Shown one piece after another: positions 18,390-25,803 of a stretch of DNA of 64,000 nucleotides. The notes below the pieces were generated by a model. It was not told the DNA's origin and did not search any database. It saw only the letters and a list, made by a program, of their open reading frames with translations. The stretch's first letter is position 1. The number at the start of each line of letters is the position of its first letter. Where the stretch lies: assembly GCA_963850255.1 (NCBI GenBank), contig CAWKLL010000024.1, forward strand, positions 124,001 through 188,000. Direction: 5' to 3'. Made by a program: the position numbers and the translations under genes. This DNA comes from J054 sp963850255. GTDB lineage: Bacteria > Pseudomonadota > Gammaproteobacteria > Steroidobacterales > GCA-2729495.

Positions 18390-19772
18390 ATGCGATTCAG
18401 CCTTCTTAGAACACTGGGATACTTCGCCGGCGGGCTCTGGACAGCCTGGGGCGGACGGAAGCGAATCGAAGCCAGGCAGCTCCGCAACCTGCGGCGTCTC
18501 GTGGAAAAAGCGCGGCGCGACTCCCCCTTGTTTCGCAGACTTTACGCGGATCTGGGACCATCAAGCGAGGTCGAACTGCGCGAATTGCCGGTGACCCGCA
18601 AACCCGATCTCATGAGGGAGTTCGACGACTGGCTGACGATTCGTTCTCTTCCCCTCGACAGGGCCCGCGATCATCTCCGGGATATCCGGAAGCTTGGCGT
18701 GCCTATCGACGATGTCGCCATTTTCCAGACCTCCGGGACATCAGGGGAACCAGCGGTCGTCGTATTGCCCTCATCCTTCCTGGAGTATTCCTTTGGAATT
18801 TCGATGGCGCGCTTCGATCGATACCAGTGGAAGCTCGTCCGGGAGATCCGCAAGCTCGGCGTGAGGGTGACGATCACCGGCGGCAACGGTCACTTTGCCG
18901 GCGTCGGGTTCAACAAATTGGTGAGACATCTGCATCCGAGACTGGCGAGGGGGCTGACCTTCATCGAGGCCGAGCAGTCGATCGGCCGGCTCGTTGAGCA
19001 ACTCAACGCGATCCCGAAGGTCTCCTGCATCGTGACCTACCCAAGCATGCTGACCATCCTCGCCAAAGAAAAGGAAGCCGGGCGACTGCAGATCGAGCCG
19101 GTGGTCTTCAGTACGGGGGGCGAGACCCTCACGGATGATCTTCGCGAGCGGGTTCGACGGGCCTTCCCCTCGCTGAAATACGGCATTCTCGACACCTATG
19201 GCTGCACCGAGTGCCTGGTGATGTCGTTCACGTGCAGCCAGCGGGCGGAAGCATGTGAACGAAGATTGGGTCATCCTCGAAGCGGTCGACGAAGCGATGC
19301 GGCCCGTTCCCGATGGCACGCTGTCGGCGACCGTGCTGCTGACGGTGCTCGCCAACGACGTTCAGCCCTTCATCCGATACGACCTCGGCGACTGCCTTCG
19401 TTTCTACACGGACCCCTGCCCCTGTGGCTCGCCGTTTCGCAGTTTTCAGGTGGAAGGCCGCGAGGCGACACTCGTTCGCGTGGGCGAGTGTGACGCTGTC
19501 GCCGCTCGTCTTCGATCTGGAGCACGAGCACGCCCGGCGCATCCAGCTGGTCCAGACCAGCGAGAGAGATTTCGAGGTGCGAATCGAACTGGCCGATGAG
19601 GCGGCGGCAGGGGTTGTGTTTGAAGAAGTCATCCAGTCGGTGAAACGAGGTGTTTCGCGATAACGGCCTGGAGGACGTCGCGGTCACGGAAAGCCAGGCA
19701 CCGCCCGAACTCACCGCGAGTGGCAAGTTCCATGAAGTATTGCCTTTGCGAGGCTCCGATTCGCGATCATGA
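18390..19772 (+). CDS. Phenylacetate-CoA ligase/CapK-like adenylating enzyme (frameshifted)
   Basis: An AMP-forming ligase-like protein of the PaaK / coenzyme F390 synthetase type. The start is about 18390 (MRFSLLRTLGYF). The AMP-binding P-loop FQTSGTSGEP is at about 18722-18751, a later FSTGGETLTDDLRERV stretch precedes DTYGCTE, and the hinge IRYDLGD is followed by CPCGSP. The C-terminal end TASGKFHEVLPL is in yet another frame. Three net +1 frame changes are needed (near 19235, 19490 and 19650). It lies within the attC-bounded segment 18266-20061 and is GC-richer than neighbouring cassettes. The substrate is unknown. Confidence 0.7.
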
Positions 19773-19992
19773 CTGACGAGGCTCCACTCCGCATCACGTT
19801 GCAGGTCGCGTTGGAGGATGGCACAGACCGCGGAAAGACCGCGATTGCCATAGTATGCGAAGGCAGTTGGCTTCGATGCAATTCGAACGAAGACTTTCGG
19901 AATTGATCGCGGACGTTCAACTCATCGGGGCCGATGACTCTTCTTGGCCCATTGCAGACGACCAGGATCTATTATGGAGAGGCTCACATTGA
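19769..19992 (+). CDS. Small hypothetical gene coupled to the ligase (probably frameshifted)
   Basis: An ATG at 19769 overlaps the ligase stop by four bases. That frame reads MTDEAPLRITLQVALEDG and ends at 19906. A second frame from about 19876 continues plausibly (QFERRLSELIADVQLIG) to a stop at 19992, suggesting one protein of about 74 residues broken by a single indel. No family was recognised. The coupling argues that it works with the ligase. Confidence 0.4.
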
Positions 19993-20007
19993 ACCTAGAG
20001 GCGCATT

Positions 20008-20067
20008 TGCCCCGTAACCAGCGCAAGCAATGGACGGCCCCATCTGTCACTGTTGCGAGCGTTAGGC
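20008..20067 (+). other. attC site 4 (short form)
   Basis: Opens with TGCCCCGTAACCAGCGC (CGTAAC at 20013-20018), closes with TGTTGCGAGCGTTAGGC (crossover after 20061). It is only about 60 bases long. Its opening box is not complementary to the core at 18265 (GTTATGAGG), so the segment between them is not a simple single cassette. Confidence 0.85.
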
Positions 20068-20090
20068 AGCCTAAGCTGTGCTTTCTCCCC

Positions 20091-20130
20091 TTGACATACC
20101 ATATAAGGTATACATACTATTTATGGTATG
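20091..20130 (+). promoter_or_regulatory. Promoter and double palindromic operator of higBA
   Basis: A -35 TTGACA (20091-20096) and a -10 CATACT (20113-20118) are spaced by 16 bases. Two imperfect palindromes overlap them: CATACC-6-GGTATA (20095-20112) and CATACT-6-GGTATG (20113-20130). The second includes the toxin's ATG. This fits autorepression by the HigA antitoxin. The predicted transcription start (about 20125) is almost at the ATG (20128), implying a leaderless or nearly leaderless mRNA. Confidence 0.65.
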
Positions 20131-20409
20131 TGGCAGATTCTAGAGCATCGCCGCGTCGTCAGGCGCTTAGCCAAGACCCCGATCGATGTCCTGAAGCGTT
20201 ATGAGAAATGGAAAGACATCGTCACGATATCTGGGCCGCAGGGCCTGAGGGTCATTAAGGGCTTCAGAGATGAGGCGCTACGAGGTGATTGGAAAGGTCA
20301 TCGCTCTTCTCGGCTGGGGGACCAGTATCGGGTCATTTACCTGGTAGCGGAGCAGGAAGTCGTGGTTAAGGTTATTGACCTGACTGCGCATGACTACCGG
20401 AGGAAATAA
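20128..20409 (+). CDS. higB: HigB-type toxin (RelE/ParE superfamily)
   Basis: A 93-residue toxin of the HigB family, which cleaves mRNA on the ribosome. It has the full family pattern: LKRYEKWKDIV, GPQGLRVIKGF, DEALRGDWKGHRSSRL, YRVIYLV and the C-terminal DLTAHDYRR. It sits in the cassette 20062-20725, upstream of its antitoxin, in the toxin-first order typical of higBA. Toxin-antitoxin cassettes are thought to stabilise large arrays. Confidence 0.93.
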   Translation: MWQILEHRRVVRRLAKTPIDVLKRYEKWKDIVTISGPQGLRVIKGFRDEALRGDWKGHRSSRLGDQYRVIYLVAEQEVVVKVIDLTAHDYRRK

Positions 20410-20672
20410 TGATGAGTGAATTTCGGAAAGCGAAAAAGTCAGTTGAGGTTACGCCAGGTGAATCTGTAAAGATTCTCAGGGAACTTCAGGAGCTCAGCCA
20501 AAATGAGCTCGCACAATTCACTGGGATCCCCCAGTCTACGATCTCCGCGATAGAGAATGATCGCGTTCGGCTTGGCGTAGAGCGTTCGAAAGTCTTGGCG
20601 CGGGCTCTAAATTGTCACCCGGCAGTTCTGGTCTTCCCTGGTTGGGATGTCGCAGTTGAATCGGCCGCCTAA
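20409..20672 (+). CDS. higA: HigA-type antitoxin (XRE family HTH)
   Basis: An 87-residue antitoxin with a Cro/C1-type helix-turn-helix (LSQNELAQFTGIPQSTISAIENDR). Its ATG overlaps the toxin TAA by one base, so translation is coupled. It neutralises HigB and would repress the promoter at 20091-20130. The stop codon TAA lies inside the attC opening box. A second ATG is the next codon. Confidence 0.93.
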   Translation: MMSEFRKAKKSVEVTPGESVKILRELQELSQNELAQFTGIPQSTISAIENDRVRLGVERSKVLARALNCHPAVLVFPGWDVAVESAA

Positions 20673-20731
20673 CCAGTCGGTGAAGTGTGCGCTTGCTACG
20701 CAAGCGCCGGACGCTGACCGAGGCGTTGGTC
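20660..20731 (+). other. attC site 5
   Basis: Opens with CGGCCGCCTAACCAGTCGG (GCCTAAC at 20667-20673), complementary to the cassette start GTTAGGC at 20061. Closes with CCGAGGCGTTGGTC (crossover after 20725). The middle forms GCGCTTGCTACGCAAGCGC, a perfect short hairpin. Confidence 0.88.
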
Positions 20732-20737
20732 GTGCAT

Positions 20738-21172
20738 ATGAACATCATCGATAGATTCGAGAGTTTTGCGACAGATTTCGAGGCAGCTGTAAAAGATGAC
20801 GATTGGTCGAGACTTGAAAAGCACCTGGCAAACGACGCGACGTATCTAAATGTGGGCGGCCCTGACCCGAAATGCGAAGGACGTGAGGCGATTCTCGACT
20901 GCTTTGAAAAAGATGTTGCTAGCTTTGATCGGCGATTTGACCGACGTACACTCGTTGCCCTCACAAAACCAACTACTGACGGTGATCGTTTATCGCGGCG
21001 GTGGCGTTGTACATACTCGCTGGTCGGAGCTCCTGATCTCATTGTCGAGGGCGAGGCTAGATATCTATTCGAGAACCACCTGATCAAAGAGATAGAAGAA
21101 GAACCAACGTCTGTTTCCATGCAAAAGGTGGACGAATGGATGCGAGAATATGCCGACAAACTGCACGTTTAA
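20738..21172 (+). CDS. NTF2/SnoaL-like cassette protein
   Basis: A 144-residue protein in the cassette 20726-21244. The N-terminal helix FESFATDFEAAVKDDDWSRL, then YLNVGGPDPKCEGREAI and the later strands (RWRCTYSLVGAPDLIVEGEARY) have the layout of the cone-shaped NTF2-like fold (SnoaL family), which holds small ligands or catalyses isomerisation or hydrolysis. The specific role is unknown. The ATG at 20738 is 12 bases after the crossover; the longer frame starts inside attC. Confidence 0.7.
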   Translation: MNIIDRFESFATDFEAAVKDDDWSRLEKHLANDATYLNVGGPDPKCEGREAILDCFEKDVASFDRRFDRRTLVALTKPTTDGDRLSRRWRCTYSLVGAPDLIVEGEARYLFENHLIKEIEEEPTSVSMQKVDEWMREYADKLHV

Positions 21173-21250
21173 ACAGTTGAAACAGCTGGCCGTGATAGCC
21201 GGGCGTTCTTTTTCATTATCTACGTGCCGCAGCTGTTCAAGGCGTTACGG
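21167..21250 (+). other. attC site 6 (divergent)
   Basis: Opens with GTTTAAACAGTTGAAACAGCTGG (AAAC at 21171-21174) and closes with CAGCTGTTCAAGGCGTTACGG (crossover after 21244). The two ends pair through TTGAAACAGCTG and CAGCTGTTCAA with one bulged A, as expected of a folded attC. It differs from the main site family. Confidence 0.75.
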
Positions 21251-21326
21251 AGCCGAAACCTAGACTTGCCAACAACGATATGAAGGTAGTCGTTCATATA
21301 GTGCTAGTAGAGCTGAGGTAGTGACT

Positions 21327-21737
21327 ATGGAAAATCAAATACCATTTAACGAAGCGATGTTTACCCTTGCCAGCGGCTGGCAGACAGTCTGGCTCTACTG
21401 GATGTCGTTTGCGATCATAGTCACGCCGCTGGTATTGGTTTTTTCAAAGGCTACGCGTCGTGATGCGTTGATCGTATTGCTGACGAATATCGCTATGCTC
21501 GTCGGCATGGGCTGGGTGTATGAGCAGATGGGCTACGTCCGGCTGATGGGCATAGTGCATGTCATTCTGTGGACACCGCTGTTGGTTTACCTCTTTCTCC
21601 GCGCAAAGAAGGGCGAAATGCCGCTGCTCTGTCGTCTGTTCATTTGGATGTTTGTAGCGACACTTGCAGTGTCTTTAGTATTCGATTACACCGATGTCGC
21701 TCGCTACTTGTTGGGTGAGCGCGATAGTATGATCTAG
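21327..21737 (+). CDS. Small polytopic membrane protein, cassette-encoded
   Basis: A 136-residue protein with four hydrophobic segments (LYWMSFAIIVTPLVLVF; ALIVLLTNIAMLVGMGWV; LMGIVHVILWTPLLVYLFL; LFIWMFVATLAVSLVF). It lies in the cassette 21245-21823. The family is not recognised. The short basic loops between helices suggest an inner-membrane protein. The start is ATG 21327; a GTG two codons earlier is in frame. Confidence 0.7.
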   Translation: MENQIPFNEAMFTLASGWQTVWLYWMSFAIIVTPLVLVFSKATRRDALIVLLTNIAMLVGMGWVYEQMGYVRLMGIVHVILWTPLLVYLFLRAKKGEMPLLCRLFIWMFVATLAVSLVFDYTDVARYLLGERDSMI

Positions 21738-21766
21738 ACGCTAATAGCTATTCCGCAGGCTAGTAT

Positions 21767-21829
21767 GCTCCGTAACCAGCACAAGCAATCGGACCAGCCT
21801 TCGGCCGGCCGCTGTTGCGGGCGTTACGG
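21767..21829 (+). other. attC site 7
   Basis: Opens with GCTCCGTAACCAGCACAAGC (GCTCCGTAAC at 21767-21776), a perfect ten-base complement to the cassette start GTTACGGAGC at 21244. Closes with TGTTGCGGGCGTTACGG (crossover after 21823). The stem GGCC-rich middle is short. Confidence 0.92.
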
Positions 21830-21884
21830 GGCTTAGCTAAGACTTCAGTTTCTATAGCTTATGACGCACCTTGGCTGGTAATGC

Positions 21885-22637
21885 TTAATCGACGAGAGCT
21901 ACGGTAATCTCACCGTTGGCACCGAGCGGCGACACATCCAGTTTTACACCCATGATTTCGGCGTAGGCCATGTAGCGCGGAATCGTGTAATTGCTGTGCA
22001 CCTCTTCTTCCGTCAGGTTTACAAAGATGCCGACCTTCTGACTGGCCTCCATCACTCGGCTGAATGGCGTCGTGTAAGTGACACTGGTTGGGCTATTCCA
22101 TTGCAAGTCATCGACCAGCTGAAAGAAACAAGTGGTCTGCTCGAAGATCGCCATTAGTGCGAAATCTTCGCGACCGGTCATTTTTATCGCACCGCCAATT
22201 CGTTTCATCATGAATTCCGTGGTCTTAACATCATTTTCGACCAACTGTTCATACATATCAGTCTCTTTGGCAAACGATACAGCCGTCAGATGAAGTTTTA
22301 CCAGTGCATCGTTGAATTCATGCTGGTATGACGAGTTGTGATTCATCGTTTTGACCGCGGTCAGAAGATAGCGGCCCAGTTCTTCATCGTTCGATTTGGA
22401 CAGATCAAGTTTGCCATCCAGTTCCTGAACCAGAGCAACAATGCCCCGGCCCAGCTCTGCCTCTTTGCCTTCAAGACCCGTCTTATGGTCCAGGCGATCC
22501 GCCATGAAAGCTTCCATCTGCTTCGGGTCTTTCATGGCTTCTCTGATTGCCGCATTGTGACTGCCGGCAAACGCGGACGAACTTACGAGCAAAAAGATTG
22601 CTGACGTAACTACTGGGCCGAATAATCGCTTCTTCAC
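21885..22637 (-). CDS. Secreted hypothetical protein in antisense orientation within a cassette
   Basis: The cassette 21824-22906 carries its gene on the minus strand, against the direction of the array. The start is taken as GTG at 22637 because GGAGAGG precedes it by a few bases and a clean signal peptide follows (KKRLFGPVVTSAIFLLVSSSAFA). The mature part of about 227 residues is mostly helical (DHKTGLEGKEAELGRGIVAL) with no recognised family. An in-frame ATG upstream (22670) would spoil the signal peptide. It has its own promoter at 22685-22713. Confidence 0.7.
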   Translation of the reverse strand: MKKRLFGPVVTSAIFLLVSSSAFAGSHNAAIREAMKDPKQMEAFMADRLDHKTGLEGKEAELGRGIVALVQELDGKLDLSKSNDEELGRYLLTAVKTMNHNSSYQHEFNDALVKLHLTAVSFAKETDMYEQLVENDVKTTEFMMKRIGGAIKMTGREDFALMAIFEQTTCFFQLVDDLQWNSPTSVTYTTPFSRVMEASQKVGIFVNLTEEEVHSNYTIPRYMAYAEIMGVKLDVSPLGANGEITVALVD

Positions 22638-22684
22638 TATGCCTCTCCGTTGCCTTTGTGGCCTGTACAATACAGGCTGAAAAC

Positions 22685-22713
22685 ATTATGAAAACTTATC
22701 TAAATTCAGTGAA
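22685..22713 (-). promoter_or_regulatory. Promoter of the antisense cassette gene
   Basis: On the minus strand, TTCACT (22713-22708; 4/6 match to -35) and CATAAT (22690-22685; 5/6 match to -10) are separated by exactly 17 bases. The predicted start of transcription lies about 40 bases before the GTG at 22637. The surrounding sequence is AT-rich compared with the rest of the cassette. Confidence 0.5.
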
Positions 22714-22830
22714 CAAGACATACGATGCTTGCTTTCCTTGCAAGCTACAAAGTTTTTTGGGTTATCAAACTACTGGGCGGCCGCAGCCCCGGCCGTATTC
22801 TCGGGCTTCGGCGTAAACTTGCTCCCTCTG

Positions 22831-22912
22831 GGCCCCATAACCAATGCAATCAAGCCACTCCCTTTGGTCTTTGGGCGCGCGTGGCGGCCCGCCCCTGTTG
22901 TGGGCGTTAGCG
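22831..22912 (+). other. attC site 8
   Basis: Opens with GGCCCCATAACCAATGC (CATAAC at 22836-22841), complementary with one mismatch to the cassette start GTTACGGGGC at 21823. Closes with CTGTTGTGGGCGTTAGCG (crossover after 22906). Confidence 0.85.
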
Positions 22913-23167
22913 AGCTGGGGAGCTATTTATCATATAGTGACGTGGGTTACGCCCGCGAAAGAACACAAGTGAAATGTGTCGGCAAGGGCCAGCTTGCAAA
23001 GAAGAAGCCCAGAAAATTCCCTGCTTCGCAGCTTGGAATAGCTCCGCCGTAACAGAAGACAAGGCCCCATAAAATTCGGGCGACGGATGGGCCTGTGAAA
23101 TATCAGCCGAAAAATTAGAGACGTGAGTCAGGCCACTATTTAACTTTAAGCAACGAAATCTTTATCG
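22913..23167. other. Non-coding head of the hemolysin III cassette
   Basis: About 255 bases between attC site 8 and the next gene hold no convincing reading frame. A fragment reading CTCCGCCGTAACAGAAG near 23040 resembles an attC opening box without a matching core, so a decayed cassette may lie here. No clear promoter was seen. Confidence 0.3.
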
Positions 23168-23797
23168 ATGCATCACGGCGAAAAGCTAAACAGTATCAGC
23201 CATCTGGTGGGAACCGCCTTTGCGTTAATCGCATTCGGTTCGCTGTTAACCGTCAGCCTGAGGATAGGCACACCAGAGGCCATCATCGGCTTTAACGTCT
23301 TTGGCATCAGTATGGTGCTGCTCTACACCATATCCACGGTTTACCACAGCATTCGTGAGCCTGGTCTAAAGAGTAAATTCAAACTGCTGGATCACATCTC
23401 GATCTATGTGTTTATTGCGGGCACCTACACGCCGATCATGCTGGTAAGCATGGGCGAAGGCAGAGGCATACTGATTCTCAGCATTGTCTGGGGGCTGGCT
23501 TTGCTGGGCATAGGCTCAGAAATGTTGCTGTCCGGGACGATCGTGCGGATCTGCCAAATCACCGCCTATTTGGGCATGGGCTGGGCTTGTGCGTGGGATT
23601 TTGACAATGTCAGAGCAGCGCTTCCGGCTCAAGGGTTCTATTGGCTGCTGGCGGGCGGCATCGCCTACACCGCAGGCATCATTTTCTATGTTCTCGACAA
23701 GTTTAAACGGCTGAATCATGCCCATGGCATATGGCACTTTTTCGTGATGGCCGGAACCGTCTGCCATTTTATTTGCGTAATAGCCTATGTCAGATAA
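23168..23797 (+). CDS. Hemolysin III / PAQR-family membrane protein
   Basis: A 209-residue protein with seven hydrophobic segments. It has the family's metal-binding residues: the N-terminal NSISHLVG, the ...STVYHS helix ending with LLDHISIYVFIAGTYTP, and the C-terminal LNHAHGIWHFFVMAGTVCHF. Family members are PAQR/hemolysin III proteins (YqfA/TrhA type) linked to membrane lipid homeostasis. It is carried in the cassette beginning at 22907. The ATG is at 23168. Confidence 0.9.
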   Translation: MHHGEKLNSISHLVGTAFALIAFGSLLTVSLRIGTPEAIIGFNVFGISMVLLYTISTVYHSIREPGLKSKFKLLDHISIYVFIAGTYTPIMLVSMGEGRGILILSIVWGLALLGIGSEMLLSGTIVRICQITAYLGMGWACAWDFDNVRAALPAQGFYWLLAGGIAYTAGIIFYVLDKFKRLNHAHGIWHFFVMAGTVCHFICVIAYVR

Positions 23798-23867
23798 GTA
23801 CCGTCATATTGATAAGAATGATGCCGCGTATAACGTTACGAGGAGATGGGCGGTACAACGAAGACGC

Positions 23868-23953
23868 TTCGGTAACTAGCACAAGCAGTGGGTACAACGA
23901 AGACGCTCGGCCCCGGTCCAGCCTTCTGCTGGCCGCGGCTGTGGGCGTTGCGG
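23868..23953 (+). other. attC site 9, with an internal 17-base duplication
   Basis: Opens with TTCGGTAACTAGCACAAGC (CGGTAAC at 23870-23876) and closes with GGCTGTGGGCGTTGCGG (crossover after 23947). The 17 bases GGTACAACGAAGACGCT occur at 23852-23868, just before the site, and again inside it at 23891-23907. Its opening does not complement the core at 22906. Confidence 0.8.
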
Positions 23954-24209
23954 GGCCAAGTTGGCACCTTCGCACGTTTACCCGCCAATGACCAAGCAGC
24001 GTCAGCCTGGGCAGGTAACGACCGAGCGAGGGCGCGTGTTTTACAACACCGCGTGACCGCACTGTTGGCTTGGATAGCGCGCCCAGCATAGTCGATACGG
24101 GCAAGAGGCATCACCTAATCTGTGTAAAGCTGCGTAAACTCACTTTCGAACCAGACCAGGTAATCCAGGCACGTCACTCACAGTGCGTAGTCCGCTGCCC
24201 GAGCCCACC

Positions 24210-25292
24210 ATGAATATGCCAGTACTATTCGAGAACACCTACATCAACGAGACCGTGTGGATGGCGATCGTCTTCGCCGCTGTCTGGTTCGTCGTCAAAG
24301 GCATGATGTTGCTGGCACGGCGGCTTGGTCGCCTTCGCTGGAAGGAATGGATCGATGCCGGCCTGGACGCGGTCGATGGACCGCTACTGCTGGGACTTCC
24401 TTCGGCGGCAGTCCTGGCGTCGGTATCTGCCACGCGCTTTCAGCAAACCGCTATCGAAGCGATCCAGCACGGAGCAACCGTCGCCGTGATCGTGGCCGTG
24501 GGCTGGCTTACCGTTGCCGTCACACTGATTGCGCGCCGGGTAGTCGAACACCGCTATCAGATGGAGGTGGAAGACAACCGCAAGGCCCGTGCGATCAACA
24601 CGAAATTTCGGGTGCTAACGCGGGTCCTGGTTCTGCTGGTCATTGTCGTGACAACCGGTGCGGTGCTGACCACGTTCCCCGCGATTCGCACGATCGGTGC
24701 CGGGCTTCTCGCCTCGGCGGGCGTTGCAGGTCTGGTCATTGGCCTCGCCGCGCGCCCGTTCGTCGAGACCGCCCTGGCGTCGATTCAGATCGCGCTGACC
24801 GAGCCGATCAACCTGGACGACGTGCTCATCGTCGAGGGAGAGTGGGGTCGCGTCGAGGAGATCTGCGCGACCTACGTCGTTATTCGCATCTGGGACGACC
24901 GACGATTGGTGGTTCCACTAAGCTACTTCCTGAATCATCCGTTTCAGAACTGGACGCGGCGCACCGCCGATATCACCGGGACCGTCGCGGTCACGGTCGA
25001 CTACCGAACGCCCGTCGATAGCGTCCGCGAAGCGTTGCGGCCGGTCATCGAGAGCCATCCCGACTGGGACCGACGATTCTGGAACATCCAGATCACCGAT
25101 GCCGATGAGCGCGGCATGACTCTCCGCGTGCTTTGCACCGCAGCCGATGCCTCGCGGGCCTGGGACTTGCGCTGCGACGTGCGCGAAGCGCTGATCGGCT
25201 GGCTAAATACGAATCACCCCGATTGTCTGCCTCGCATGCGCGCCGAGCTCGAGAAATCGGACGGGGAGGGATCGGTTGCGCTGCCTGGTTAG
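24210..25292 (+). CDS. MscS-family mechanosensitive ion channel
   Basis: A 360-residue small-conductance mechanosensitive channel-like protein. Two to three N-terminal transmembrane helices are followed by the pore helix (GAGLLASAGVAGLVIGLAARPFV), in which the Ala/Gly packing of TM3 is visible. The beta domain begins with EPINLDDVLIVEGEWGRVEEI and continues with VPLSYFLNHPFQNWTR. It would open under membrane tension to release solutes during hypo-osmotic shock. It lies within the attC-bounded segment 23948-25740 and is GC-rich compared with other cassettes. The start is ATG 24210; a GTG at 24183 is in frame. Confidence 0.9.
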   Translation: MNMPVLFENTYINETVWMAIVFAAVWFVVKGMMLLARRLGRLRWKEWIDAGLDAVDGPLLLGLPSAAVLASVSATRFQQTAIEAIQHGATVAVIVAVGWLTVAVTLIARRVVEHRYQMEVEDNRKARAINTKFRVLTRVLVLLVIVVTTGAVLTTFPAIRTIGAGLLASAGVAGLVIGLAARPFVETALASIQIALTEPINLDDVLIVEGEWGRVEEICATYVVIRIWDDRRLVVPLSYFLNHPFQNWTRRTADITGTVAVTVDYRTPVDSVREALRPVIESHPDWDRRFWNIQITDADERGMTLRVLCTAADASRAWDLRCDVREALIGWLNTNHPDCLPRMRAELEKSDGEGSVALPG

Positions 25293-25298
25293 TGAGCG

Positions 25299-25487
25299 AT
25301 GCAAAAGAGAAAAGATCAGATTTGCGCCTTGCTCAAAGGCATCGAAACGGGCGATGAAGCGTCGTTAGCCGTTGTCAGCCCCGACAAGTACATACAGCAC
25401 AACCCACAGACTCACGAAGGAGGTGAAGGCCTGGCAAAATCACGCGACCTACTGGCCACGCTGCTGCACAGCCTGCAAAGCGACTGA
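25299..25487 (+). CDS. Truncated NTF2-like protein remnant
   Basis: Starts at ATG 25299, seven bases after the MscS stop, and encodes 62 residues. The segment SPDKYIQHNPQTHEGGEGLA is typical of the N-terminal half of short NTF2/SnoaL-like proteins, whose full length is about 120-150 residues. It ends abruptly after LLATLLHSLQSD, so it is probably a broken gene joined to the next fragment. Confidence 0.45.
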   Translation: MQKRKDQICALLKGIETGDEASLAVVSPDKYIQHNPQTHEGGEGLAKSRDLLATLLHSLQSD

Positions 25488-25659
25488 GGGAGGATGGATA
25501 CTCCAGATTGAGGATGGCCGCGGCAACGCTACCGTTTGGACTGCCCCTTTTGCTAAGGAGCAGGCCGCGCTCCACGCAGCACTTGAAGCCATCGACACTG
25601 AAGGTATCGAGTCCTTTAATGGGCCGGATAGCGATATGCGATTTTTGTTCGATGCTTGA
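25480..25659 (+). pseudogene. C-terminal fragment of an unknown cassette protein
   Basis: In the second frame of this stretch a good coding segment runs from about 25480 to the stop at 25659 (GWILQIEDGRGNATVWTAP, then AALHAALEAIDTEGIESF). It has no plausible start codon of its own and looks like the end of a different gene joined to the preceding NTF2-like fragment. The stop lies just before attC site 10. Confidence 0.4.
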
Positions 25660-25666
25660 CGGATCA

Positions 25667-25747
25667 ACGCATAACCAGTGCAAGCAATTCAATCGCTGCG
25701 CTCGTCGGACGCCGCTCGCGCGGCGCCGCTGTTGCGGGCGTTATGCC
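25667..25747 (+). other. attC site 10
   Basis: Opens with AACGCATAACCAGTGCAAGC (GCATAAC at 25669-25675), closes with GCTGTTGCGGGCGTTATGCC (crossover after 25740). The inner stem pairs CGCTGCGCTCGTCGGACG with CCGCTCGCGCGGCG. The opening does not match the core at 23947. Confidence 0.88.
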
Positions 25748-25803
25748 GTCAATACGTTCTCTGTGAACCCATTATTCCCTGTGCTTGGAGACTCTCAACC
25801 ATT

